From contig CAYVMN010000108.1 in the NCBI GenBank assembly GCA_964452575.1, positions 1-15,853 on the forward strand: a stretch of DNA of 15,853 nucleotides, read 5' to 3'. Source of the stretch: CAYVMN01 sp964452575. GTDB lineage: Bacteria > Desulfobacterota > DSM-4660 > Desulfatiglandales > Desulfatiglandaceae. The translations under genes were made by a program, and so were the position numbers. Numbering within the stretch: the stretch's first letter is position 1; each line of letters begins with the position of its first letter. The notes beneath the pieces were generated by a model, which saw nothing but the letters and a program-made list of their open reading frames with translations, was not told where the DNA came from and did no database searches. Positions 7,173 to 15,207 of this stretch are shown here, one piece after another.

Positions 7173-8429
7173 GTGACGACAAAGAAAGAACTGATTGAGC
7201 AAGCGAATAAGGTTGCGGTGGAGAGAATGATAGCATCACGTCCGTTCGCAGTGGACGTCAAACCGGCAGTTGAAGTGGTTTTCGGTATGAAAGAGAGAAT
7301 GGTCTGCCATGCAGGACCTCCGGCCCAACTCGATGAAATGCTTCCTTCATTCAAGATGGCCATTTTTGGCGGCATCATGTGGGAGGGATGGGCTGAGACT
7401 CCGGAAGAGGCGGAGAGGTTGATCAAAGACCGTAAGGTAATCCTCGAACCCAATCACCATCACAATGGTATCGGCACCATGTATGGTATCACCACGCCGT
7501 CAATGCCGGTCTTTGTGGTTGAAGACAGAGTTAATGGGAATCGGACTACAGCGTACATCCGAGAGGAGACAGTCAAGGCCCTGAGGTACGGATGTTGGGA
7601 TGAAAATGTAAGAAGGAAGCTTGACTGGAACCGAGACGTTCTAGGCCCTGTCGTGGGCGCAGCACTGCGGGACTGTGGCGGCATTGATATGGTCTCTCTC
7701 ATGGGGAAAGCCTTACATATGGGCGATGATGGGCATAACGAAAATCGGGCGGCGAACCTCCTGTTCAGCATGCAGTTGATCCCACACATGGCAAACGAAG
7801 CCAATAGCAAAGAGGTTATCAGAGATGTGGTGAAGTGGATGAATACGGATTCCCGCTTCGTCTCTACAGCCGAAATGGCAGCCTGTAAGGCGATCACCCT
7901 TGCCGCCCATAATATAGAGAATTGCAGTATCGTCACAACCATGTGCCGGAATGGTACTTATACGGGCATCCGAGTGAGTGGTTTGGGGGACCAGTGGTTC
8001 AAAGCGCCTGCGCCGAAGGTAGATCTGCTTTTCTTCCCCGGGTATGGCCCAGAGGATGCCACCAATGATTGCGGTGACAGCTGCGTCACCGAAGTGGCTG
8101 GAATCGGCGCCTTAGTCATGGCTGCAGCACCGGCGATGGTCCAGTTCGTGGGAGGAACGGTATCGGATGCAATTAACTATTCCAAAGAGATGTACGAAAT
8201 CACGGCAGGCAAAAATCCTAATTTTACCATTCCCTACCTGGATTTCGAGGGAGGTCCCATTGGAATTGACATCATCAAAGTGGTAAAGACTGGGATAACA
8301 CCCCACATCAACACCAGTATCGGGCATAGACTTCCAAATTTTGGACAGGTCGGTGCAGGCATGACCAGAGCGCCTTTTCAATGCTTTGCGGATGCCCTGG
8401 AAGCTTTTGCAAAGAAGATAGGTCTTTAG
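7173..8429 (+). CDS. DUF1116 protein, YlbE/AllG homologue
   Basis: This 418-residue protein matches the DUF1116 family. Conserved stretches shared with E. coli YlbE include CHAGPP near the N-terminus, GITTPSMPVFVVE, MGDDGHNENRAAN, RNGTYTGIRVSGLGDQWF, CGDSCVTEVAGIGA and the C-terminal VKTGITPHINTSIGH plus GQVGAGMTRAP. YlbE (AllG) is a subunit of oxamate carbamoyltransferase together with FdrA and YlbF. I chose GTG 7173 because AGGGAG (7158-7163) lies ahead of it and the resulting N-terminus aligns with YlbE; an in-frame GTG at 7149 overlapping the previous stop is possible and adds eight residues. Its position directly after the two FdrA parts supports a shared complex. Confidence 0.88.
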   Translation: MTTKKELIEQANKVAVERMIASRPFAVDVKPAVEVVFGMKERMVCHAGPPAQLDEMLPSFKMAIFGGIMWEGWAETPEEAERLIKDRKVILEPNHHHNGIGTMYGITTPSMPVFVVEDRVNGNRTTAYIREETVKALRYGCWDENVRRKLDWNRDVLGPVVGAALRDCGGIDMVSLMGKALHMGDDGHNENRAANLLFSMQLIPHMANEANSKEVIRDVVKWMNTDSRFVSTAEMAACKAITLAAHNIENCSIVTTMCRNGTYTGIRVSGLGDQWFKAPAPKVDLLFFPGYGPEDATNDCGDSCVTEVAGIGALVMAAAPAMVQFVGGTVSDAINYSKEMYEITAGKNPNFTIPYLDFEGGPIGIDIIKVVKTGITPHINTSIGHRLPNFGQVGAGMTRAPFQCFADALEAFAKKIGL

Positions 8430-8447
8430 ACAAAAGAAAAGTGGGAT

Positions 8448-11400
8448 ATGAAAATACTGATGATTGGGACTGGCCCGGACCGGATCGGCAAGACAAGCGA
8501 ACTGGATAGGTTTGCCGTCCAGGCCCTAAGATTTCTGGGAAAAGAAGGTCATGGCATCGTTTGGGTGGATGATAACCCAGCGACCCTGGCCAGTTCTCGG
8601 GACTTGGCCGACCGGGTGTACCTGGAACCCTTGACCCTGAAGGTGATTGAAAAAATAATAGAAAGAGAAAAGCCTGATGGCATTATGTATGGCTTCGGTG
8701 GAAATTTGGCAGCCCACCTGGTGATCTTCCTTGAGCGCGAGGGCGTTCTGGATCGGTTCGGTGTAAAGGTCCTCGGAACAAAGGTACCGGCCCTGAAGCG
8801 ATTCATGGATGTGGAGATTTTCAAAGGAGACCTGCTAAAAATGGGTGTTCCGCTGATGGAGGCGGAGGTGGTCGATAATGTGGACGAATGCGTTGAAGTC
8901 GCCAAGTCCTTCGGGTTCCCACTGATCCTCAGACCCTCCTTTTCTTTGGAGGGAATCGGCGGCTACCTAACTTACAACATCGAAGAGGTCAAAAACCTGG
9001 CCCGTCTCGCCCTGAACTTGAGCCCTGTGGAGGAGATCCTGCTCGAACGAGCGCCAGCAGACTGGGTGCAATTTGCCATTGAAGCCGTCCATGACCCTAA
9101 AAACATGGGCATTGTTTATTTGGTCGGGACATTTGAGGCGATAGGTGGCGGGGTTGGAGTTCATCCAGGGAATAGTGTGGTGATTGCCCCAGCGCTCACC
9201 TTAAAGGAAGGGCTTTTGGAAAAGGCTATGAATTTCTCAGCATTGATCGCCAAGTCCATTGAGGTTTGTGGCAACTTCCAAGTCCGATTTGCGCTGGCCC
9301 CAAGCAAGGATGAGATGGTTGTTTTGCGAGTAGTCCATGGTCTGAACCGTTTTTCGTCTCTCTTTTCCTTGTTGTATTCAGTCCCTTTGGGTCAGATAAA
9401 TGCAGCTCTTTGTCTAGGCAGTACTATAGATGAAGTGGGGAAAAAAGTTGACCTTGGCTGTTTTCCTTGGGAGGAAGATGAGGATTTATCTATTGCCCGC
9501 ATACCCATCTTTCCCGATGAATTTGCGAGAGCGAACATCCTGGATAGCACTATGCGCTCCACGGGGGCAGCAGCTCTGCTCGAAAGCAATTTGTCAAGCG
9601 CTTTGGGTAAGGCCATGGATTTCTTAGCCGTATCGGGATTCTTCAAAACAGTGGCACCAAAAGAGCCTGAACTAAAGCTCGAATATATCGAAGCGAGCGC
9701 CGACAGACTGATGGAGTTGGTCCAAACTTTGGAGAGTGGCGAAAAAGGGGTTGAGAGGAAGACACCGAAAGGTCTCAACCCCGCCTTTTTCCCTTTAATT
9801 ATGGATACGGTTTCTAAGGCGCAGGGACTGCGAGCTTTGGCCGAAGACACTGTTCCTCACAGACTGATTGAAGAAGCCAAAGCCGGTGGTTTTTCTGACA
9901 GGAGAATTGCGCAGTTAACCCAGCTGGATGAAAATACGATGTTGGAAATCCGCAAAAAGATGGGAGTTCATCCTCGCTTGGCTCCCGTGCGATCCGACCT
10001 CGATCCCATCAGAAGTGGGTTGAGTTTTTTTTCCTATCAGCAAACGGCAAACGAGCCCGGGGAGACTGCGGACAGCCAGGAAGTACCAGAAGCCGTCCTC
10101 TTTCTCGGCCCTGGACCCTTCAGGATTGGCTGGGGCCCAGAGGTGGATGAGGCTCTTGTCAAGGCAACCCTGGCCCTTAAGGCACAAGGCAAGCGCCTTG
10201 TGCTGATAAACAATAACCCTGATGCCGTCAGTATGGATTCCGGATCTATCGATTGCATCTGCCTCGAAACACCCACCCTTGAGGTTGTTAACCACACCTT
10301 AGACGCATGGCCCATTGCAGGTCTGATCCATCAATTCTGCTTGGATCTGCCTGACGGCTTGGAAAGCCTTTTGGATGAGCACGAGTTGAAAGTCTTGGGA
10401 ACGCCGCTCCGGTCTTTGTCCACCATCCGCAATGTTCCACTCCTTTGGGACACACTCAAACAGATTGGCGTTCCGCTTCTATGCCATACGTTCGCAAGCG
10501 ATATGACCACTGCGCTGAGCGGAGCGAAGAATCTTGCATACCCGGTTCTAGTCAGATTGACTGACGAGGCTTTGAATCCACTGGCCGAAGTCATCTATGA
10601 GGAGTCTTCCCTTTTGAAATTTATTTCACTTCATCAGGACCGAATACGGAAGGAAGCTCCCCTATTCATGGAGGCCTATCAGGAGGGTATGCTAGGTGCT
10701 GGGATTATAGCTCTATGCGATGGCGAGGAATCCATGACAATGGCTTTTCTCGAAAACATTGAAGAATACGGTGTACACAGTGGCGACTGTGCCACCACCA
10801 TCCCGACACTCTCCATAGGTGATCTTATCAAATTCTCAGCCGAGGATGCGCTGAAAGCGATCGTCAAACATTTTAATATCGTTGGATACCTGCAGATCGG
10901 GTTTGCCATCAAGGGCCGAAATATCTATGTGACAGATGTGTGGCCTTTTCCTGGCAGGCACCTTCCCTTGGTGGAGAAAGCAACAGGGTTCAGAATCCAT
11001 GAATGGGCAGCTCAGCTAATGCTTGGAGCAAGAATTGCCGAGTTAGATGTGAGCACAGTCTCCAGACCTAGCAAGTTCTATGTGAAGGAATCCACATTCC
11101 TTTTCTCTCGTTTTCCTGGGATCAGCCCGGTTCTTTCCCCTCGCATGCAATCAACCGGGCAGGTGTTGGGTGTTGACGACAGTTTTGGTAAGGCCTATTT
11201 CAAATCCCAAATGGCAGTAAATCCGAGGTTACCCATTAGAGGGAGCGTGTTTCTTAGTGCTCGTGATACTGAAAAAGAGGCGGTTTATGAAGTTTCAAAG
11301 AAGCTTCTGGGGCTTGGTTTTTCTCTAGTTAGCACCGAGGGAACGGCTCAGTTTCTGGCAAACAGGGGCATCGAGGTGAGTGTCATTCGCAAAGTATCCG

Positions 11401-11624
11401 CCGGTAGACCCAATATCCTCGATCTGATCATAAACGAAGAGATATCCCTCGTTATCAACATTCCGGGTGGGGTTCGGTCCAAGCGCGATGAGGAGTCGAT
11501 TTACAGGGCGGCAATCGAACATGGGGTTCCCCTCATCACTACGATATCAGGGGCAAATCTCATTGTGCGGGGTCTCGAGGAGATCCATAAGAGTCCGTTG
11601 AGCTATGTTCAGGTTGAGATGTGA
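8448..11624 (+). CDS. CarB-like protein with degenerate ATP-grasp sites
   Basis: At 1058 residues this has the full carbamoyl-phosphate synthase large-subunit layout: first pre-ATP-grasp and ATP-grasp domain (about 1-400), oligomerisation domain (about 400-545), second synthetase half (about 545-930) and an MGS allosteric domain (about 930-1058, with STEGTAQFL and KVSAGRPNI). However, key residues differ. Aligned with E. coli CarB, first-domain metal ligands Gln285, Glu299 and Asn301 are Arg280, Arg294 and Val296. In the second domain Gln829, Glu841 and Asn843 are Gly818, Asp830 and Trp832. The GGQT loop and the RPSYVLGG loop of the second half are also lost. It is therefore unlikely to make carbamoyl phosphate by the normal two-ATP route, and no CarA glutaminase is adjacent. 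It starts 18 bases after the DUF1116 gene with a weak GTGGGA site. A binding, scaffolding or altered transfer role are all possible. Confidence 0.85.
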   Translation: MKILMIGTGPDRIGKTSELDRFAVQALRFLGKEGHGIVWVDDNPATLASSRDLADRVYLEPLTLKVIEKIIEREKPDGIMYGFGGNLAAHLVIFLEREGVLDRFGVKVLGTKVPALKRFMDVEIFKGDLLKMGVPLMEAEVVDNVDECVEVAKSFGFPLILRPSFSLEGIGGYLTYNIEEVKNLARLALNLSPVEEILLERAPADWVQFAIEAVHDPKNMGIVYLVGTFEAIGGGVGVHPGNSVVIAPALTLKEGLLEKAMNFSALIAKSIEVCGNFQVRFALAPSKDEMVVLRVVHGLNRFSSLFSLLYSVPLGQINAALCLGSTIDEVGKKVDLGCFPWEEDEDLSIARIPIFPDEFARANILDSTMRSTGAAALLESNLSSALGKAMDFLAVSGFFKTVAPKEPELKLEYIEASADRLMELVQTLESGEKGVERKTPKGLNPAFFPLIMDTVSKAQGLRALAEDTVPHRLIEEAKAGGFSDRRIAQLTQLDENTMLEIRKKMGVHPRLAPVRSDLDPIRSGLSFFSYQQTANEPGETADSQEVPEAVLFLGPGPFRIGWGPEVDEALVKATLALKAQGKRLVLINNNPDAVSMDSGSIDCICLETPTLEVVNHTLDAWPIAGLIHQFCLDLPDGLESLLDEHELKVLGTPLRSLSTIRNVPLLWDTLKQIGVPLLCHTFASDMTTALSGAKNLAYPVLVRLTDEALNPLAEVIYEESSLLKFISLHQDRIRKEAPLFMEAYQEGMLGAGIIALCDGEESMTMAFLENIEEYGVHSGDCATTIPTLSIGDLIKFSAEDALKAIVKHFNIVGYLQIGFAIKGRNIYVTDVWPFPGRHLPLVEKATGFRIHEWAAQLMLGARIAELDVSTVSRPSKFYVKESTFLFSRFPGISPVLSPRMQSTGQVLGVDDSFGKAYFKSQMAVNPRLPIRGSVFLSARDTEKEAVYEVSKKLLGLGFSLVSTEGTAQFLANRGIEVSVIRKVSAGRPNILDLIINEEISLVINIPGGVRSKRDEESIYRAAIEHGVPLITTISGANLIVRGLEEIHKSPLSYVQVEM

Positions 11625-11636
11625 TGGGGAGGTATC

Positions 11637-12590
11637 TTGGAAGAGGGGTATCTTAAGAGGCTGGTCATAGCATTGGGCGGAAACGCCATCCTGCAATTCG
11701 GGGAACGTGGCATGGTTGAGGAGCAAGTCGCTAATCTCAAGGCGGCATGTCAAAGGCTGGCACCGATCATTGGATCGTGGTATCAAGTGGTCTTAACACA
11801 TGGTAATGGGCCTCAGGTTGGGAACCTTCTTATTCAGCAAGAAAGAGCTAAGGATGAAGTTCCACCCATGCCGCTGGATATTTGCGGCGCCCAGACCCAG
11901 GGGCAGATTGGCTATATGCTCCAGCAAGTCTTGTCCAATGAATTAAGGCGCATGGGAAAGAGGACCGAGGTTGCGACGGTTCTCGGCATGATGATGGTGG
12001 AAGCGGCCGACCCAGCCTTTAAGAACCCGTCAAAACCTGTCGGGCCCTGGTTCACGTATGAACAGATGCTTCAGGCTAAGCATGAAGGAGAGACATGGAT
12101 CGAACATCCTCAAAAAGGGTGGCGCAAGGTGGTTCCCTCTCCCAGCCCGATCAGGATCTTAAATGCAAGGAGCGTTCAGACCTTGCTCAGGAGCGGTCAG
12201 GTGGTCATAGCGTGCGGCGGGGGCGGTATACCAGTTATTGAGGACGCAGAAGGCAACCTTCAAGGCAGGGAGGCCGTGATTGACAAAGACCTTGCAGCCG
12301 AGAGACTGGCCACTGGGACCCAGGCCCACATTTTAATGATCTTGACTGACGTACCTGCCGTATATTTAGATTATGGGACTCCCAAACAGAAACCAATCCA
12401 CACGATCCATGTGAAAGATATGAGGCAACTGTTTGAAAAAGACATTTTTCCTGCCGGTAGCATTGGTCCTAAAGTTGAAGCACTAATCCGGTTTGTTGAA
12501 AACGGAGGAGAAAAGGGGATTATTGCAAGCCTTCAAGATGCGGAGGATGCGCTCAAGGGGAAGGCCGGAACAATTGTTGCTAAGGAATAG
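11637..12590 (+). CDS. arcC: Carbamate kinase
   Basis: This 317-residue protein is a carbamate kinase, which interconverts carbamoyl phosphate plus ADP with ATP plus carbamate. Family motifs are IALGGNAIL (11-19), HGNGPQVGN (55-63), KPVGPWFT (133-140), ACGGGGIPV (192-200), EAVIDKDLAAERLA (212-225), LTDVPAVY (236-243) and GSIGPKVEA (274-282), with no break. The TTG start at 11637 follows GGGGAGG (11626-11632); no ATG in frame fits, and the protein then begins MEEGYLKRLVIALGG, close to the family norm. It lies 12 bases after the CarB-like gene and 21 before the DUF2877 gene. In the E. coli allantoin pathway a carbamate kinase likewise accompanies FdrA/YlbE/YlbF and harvests ATP. A small variation is VPSPSP where most members read VPSPKP. 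Confidence 0.93.
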   Translation: MEEGYLKRLVIALGGNAILQFGERGMVEEQVANLKAACQRLAPIIGSWYQVVLTHGNGPQVGNLLIQQERAKDEVPPMPLDICGAQTQGQIGYMLQQVLSNELRRMGKRTEVATVLGMMMVEAADPAFKNPSKPVGPWFTYEQMLQAKHEGETWIEHPQKGWRKVVPSPSPIRILNARSVQTLLRSGQVVIACGGGGIPVIEDAEGNLQGREAVIDKDLAAERLATGTQAHILMILTDVPAVYLDYGTPKQKPIHTIHVKDMRQLFEKDIFPAGSIGPKVEALIRFVENGGEKGIIASLQDAEDALKGKAGTIVAKE

Positions 12591-12611
12591 GGACTGCGTG
12601 GTTTCGGTGTC

Positions 12612-13583
12612 ATGACCTCGATAAAAGCATCTCTGTTGAGCACGAGGCTGTTTGATAATATCAGCAAGAGACACCTACAAGGAAGAATTCACTCTCGATT
12701 CGAAAATGCGATTAACATTGAACTTGAGGATGGATACCTATTCAATATCCTTTGTGAAAGAGTCCCCCCCAACAGCAGAAGTCTTATCGTATCATTGAGG
12801 GAATGGCATCTGATTCAAAGCCTTATACCCGCTCCCGGAATGGCAGTCTGTATCAGGGGGTACCAAGTTGAGATCCCCGTTCTCTTCGTTACGATCGCAT
12901 TTAGCACATCCAGATTGTGGGATCCTACCCCATCACTCTCAGGACCTCCAACCACTTCCACGGGAATCCACCAGAATCTCGAAATGGTCTCAAAGATTGT
13001 TGCGCAGAGTGCTGAAACCGAGAATTGTGCAAGGAGCCTGATGGCGGATCCACAAAAGATATTGGAAAAAATACCCTATAAGACGATCTCTCAAGCATCT
13101 CGTGATGCTTTCATAAGAACAGCCTGTGAGGCTTCACACGACCTTCTCGTCTCCATACGGAGCCTTGATTCCCAGGGTGTATCAAAGGCCTCATCCAGGC
13201 TTATCGGTTTAGGTCCCGGGCTCACACCCTCGGGTGATGATGTCCTTGCAGGCGTCATGGCGGCGGGAGTTTTTTTCAGCCTAGCCTATGAGGGCCTTAG
13301 ATCTGAAGTTCGAAGGATAAACTCATGGATAATCTCCAAGGTGCCAGGGAGAACGACGACGCACAGCCAAATACTGCTGAACGATGCCAGCAGTGGTGAA
13401 ATTGTTCGGCCCCTTGGCCAGCTACTGCAAGGAATCCTATGTGGAGACGAAGTCCTCTCCCTTATCTCGCTTACCCGCCAGGTTATGGCCTTGGGGGAAT
13501 CATCTGGCAAGGACACTTTAGTGGGAGTTCTTATCGGTTTGGAAGCATTTATGCGATTGGAGGAAAGAATGAATGGCAAATAA
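12612..13583 (+). CDS. DUF2877 protein, YlbF/AllH homologue
   Basis: This 323-residue protein belongs to DUF2877, recognised by GLGPGLTPSGDDVLAG (199-214) followed by GRTTTHSQILL, a GEIVRPL stretch and GESSGKDTLVGVL near the C-terminus. E. coli YlbF (AllH) of this family is the third component of oxamate carbamoyltransferase with FdrA and YlbE. The first 160 residues are less conserved and I see no signal peptide. The ATG at 12612 lies 21 bases after the carbamate kinase stop with only a weak ribosome binding site, so translation may be coupled. Here it is separated from its usual partners by the CarB-like and kinase genes, which argues that those two belong to the same functional unit. Confidence 0.87.
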   Translation: MTSIKASLLSTRLFDNISKRHLQGRIHSRFENAINIELEDGYLFNILCERVPPNSRSLIVSLREWHLIQSLIPAPGMAVCIRGYQVEIPVLFVTIAFSTSRLWDPTPSLSGPPTTSTGIHQNLEMVSKIVAQSAETENCARSLMADPQKILEKIPYKTISQASRDAFIRTACEASHDLLVSIRSLDSQGVSKASSRLIGLGPGLTPSGDDVLAGVMAAGVFFSLAYEGLRSEVRRINSWIISKVPGRTTTHSQILLNDASSGEIVRPLGQLLQGILCGDEVLSLISLTRQVMALGESSGKDTLVGVLIGLEAFMRLEERMNGK

Positions 13584-13811
13584 TTGCACCGCTCGAAAGA
13601 CTGGATTTCGGAATATTTGAACTATCCCCTCCTAAATGCAGTGACGAATGAAGACTTTTTTTACTTTTCTCTTTCCCACGTACCGCGAAAAGCATGTTTC
13701 GTTCCGGCTCCACCAAGAATCAGTCATGAGAGCCTGCGACTGGCCCTGACTTTTCCGTTGAAAAGGCCTGGCTCCAGATGGTATAGCAGCGAAAATTCCA
13801 CAATTGACCTG

Positions 13812-13840
13812 TAAGAACGTCTTCCCTTTACCTGTTCTTA
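13812..13840 (+). promoter_or_regulatory. First leader stem-loop, TAAGAAC-N15-GTTCTTA
   Basis: TAAGAAC (13812-13818) and GTTCTTA (13834-13840) form a perfect 7-bp inverted repeat around 15 bases. GTTCTTA can instead pair with TGAGAAC (13879-13885), with one G-U pair, which would compete with the second stem by enclosing it. Such mutually alternative pairing is a feature of attenuators, but it could equally be a DNA operator or chance. Confidence 0.35.
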
Positions 13841-13843
13841 GTG

Positions 13844-13879
13844 ACGGTTGATGGGTGTTTCGCAACCGTATCAATTTTT
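13844..13879 (+). terminator. Second leader stem-loop with T run, possible attenuator
   Basis: ACGGTTG (13844-13850) pairs perfectly with CAACCGT (13863-13869) around 12 bases. After ATCAA comes TTTTT (13875-13879). The T run is five bases away from the stem, so this is a weak intrinsic terminator. It could end the upstream operon after DUF2877 or act as a conditional terminator in the leader of the ATCase-like gene, whose start is 30 bases further on. Confidence 0.38.
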
Positions 13880-13908
13880 GAGAACTTGAGTCCCTGATGG
13901 AGGTTAAA

Positions 13909-14955
13909 GTGACTATTCTTGATGAGAAATTTGCTGAATTTGAGAGGCTTCCGAATGAGGAAAAAATTATATGCTTTAATAGAGATGGTCGCCTTTATTA
14001 CATGATTGTATCGCAGCAACTGGGTCGGCAAATTCTGGACGATATCTATAGAATTACCAATCAACTACGCTATGTAGCAAAGAGCAAAGCCGGATCAGTC
14101 TTTCTTCAGAGCGTCCTGTGCCATAAGCGTGCCATGCTTTACTTTGCCCAACCCTCGTCCAGGACATATCTATCTTTTGAGAATGCATGCCATATTTTAG
14201 GCATAAAAACTACTGAGATCCGGGACCCGAGAGTTTCGTCGGAAGTTAAGGGTGAAAGCTTTGATGACAGCTTACGCACTTTTTCGTCTTACACGGATCT
14301 GATCATCATGAGACACGTCGGACAGAACACTGCCGAAAGGGCAGCCTGGCTATTGAATACTTACAGTAGTCGCCCCGTTCCTATCATTAACGGGGGCTCA
14401 GGCAGTGACCAGCATCCCACTCAGGCAATCCTGGACGTATACACCCTCCAGCGATCCTTTGAACATCAAGGTGGCCTCGATGGAAAGACAATTCTAATGT
14501 GCGGTGATCTCAAGAGGGGAAGAACCGTAAGGTCTCTCAGCTACCTAATGAAAAATTTTGAAGATGTTAAGATCATTTATGCTGCCCCTGAGGCCTTTCA
14601 GATGAAAGAGGACGTATGCAGTTTTCTGGAAAGACAAAAAATCTTTTATTTCAAAGAAACCGATGGGCTCGAAAAGGTACCTTCCCAGGCCGATGCCATT
14701 TACATGACCTGGATTCAAGATGAGCATGATGAGTTCGCGGGTGAATCAAGTAGAATAGATACTTCGAGATTCAAGCTAAAAACTTCTGATATGAATAGAG
14801 TCAAACCGAATGCCATCATTATGCATCCTTTTCCACGAAGAGATGAAATCGATGTGGCTATCGATCCTGACCCGAGAGCCATGTATTGGCGGCAGGAGAG
14901 GAACGGTATGTGGACAAGAGCGGCCCTGATTGCATATATATTTAAGGTTTATTAG
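13909..14955 (+). CDS. ATCase-like carbamoyltransferase with altered acceptor site
   Basis: This 348-residue protein belongs to the aspartate/ornithine carbamoyltransferase family and is closest to aspartate transcarbamylase (PyrB) in motifs. The carbamoyl-phosphate residues are kept: SSRT (83-86), Lys114 in EVKGES, MRH (134-136), DQHPTQ (167-172) and GDLKRGRT (199-206), followed by HPFPRRDEI (306-314). The YMTRxQ motif, whose Arg229 in E. coli holds the aspartate carboxylate, reads YMTWIQ here (Trp268), so the acceptor is probably not aspartate. About 25-30 extra residues precede the usual N-terminus. I chose GTG 13909 because GGAGG (13899-13903) lies five bases ahead; ATG 13897 is in frame but lacks a site. 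It follows the carbamoyl genes after a gap with two hairpins. It could be a pathway carbamoyltransferase or, less likely, a divergent PyrB. Confidence 0.85.
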   Translation: MTILDEKFAEFERLPNEEKIICFNRDGRLYYMIVSQQLGRQILDDIYRITNQLRYVAKSKAGSVFLQSVLCHKRAMLYFAQPSSRTYLSFENACHILGIKTTEIRDPRVSSEVKGESFDDSLRTFSSYTDLIIMRHVGQNTAERAAWLLNTYSSRPVPIINGGSGSDQHPTQAILDVYTLQRSFEHQGGLDGKTILMCGDLKRGRTVRSLSYLMKNFEDVKIIYAAPEAFQMKEDVCSFLERQKIFYFKETDGLEKVPSQADAIYMTWIQDEHDEFAGESSRIDTSRFKLKTSDMNRVKPNAIIMHPFPRRDEIDVAIDPDPRAMYWRQERNGMWTRAALIAYIFKVY

Positions 14956-15187
14956 GAAATAATGAGCTATTGAACTGCAGACTTTATTTCTTCCAAGTCT
15001 GATCACGAAACTGAAAATCGAAGATGCCCCAATTCTTGAGAAATCTGGATAGCATCTGTTAGAGGTTAACATAATGTGCCGGCCGCTTATGGGGCCTGCC
15101 TGGGTATATGAGTATCAACTGAACGTGTCCGTTAAGCATCCGGGTTCTCACCCTATGGGTTATAATCAGACAGATTCGGACAATTGG

Positions 15188-15207
15188 ACGAGTCCCTCAA
15201 GACTCGT
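15188..15207 (-). terminator. Hairpin over the end of the carbonic anhydrase gene
   Basis: ACGAGTC (15188-15194) and GACTCGT (15201-15207) form a perfect 7-bp stem with a 6-base loop that contains the stop codon of the minus-strand gene. No T tract follows on the minus strand, so it is not a textbook terminator; it may be a 3' end-stabilising or weak termination hairpin. Confidence 0.35.

Larger units (their letters stand above)
13584..13908. other. Leader/intergenic region before the ATCase-like gene
   Basis: No gene is supported in this 325-base gap; short frames at 13584-13814 and 13632-13874 have no recognisable sequence or start signal. The right-hand end carries two tandem stem-loops (13812-13840 and 13844-13869) and a T5 run, listed separately. 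The gap breaks the otherwise tight run of genes, so the following gene may be separately regulated. Confidence 0.5.

Noticed and set aside
8448..11624. Calling the large protein a normal carbamoyl-phosphate synthase (carB)
   Set aside because: The domain layout fits, but metal ligands and ATP loops are replaced and no carA is present, so the standard function is not supported.
13584..13874. Short frames between the DUF2877 and ATCase-like genes
   Set aside because: They have no start signals, no recognisable motifs and run through the tandem hairpins.
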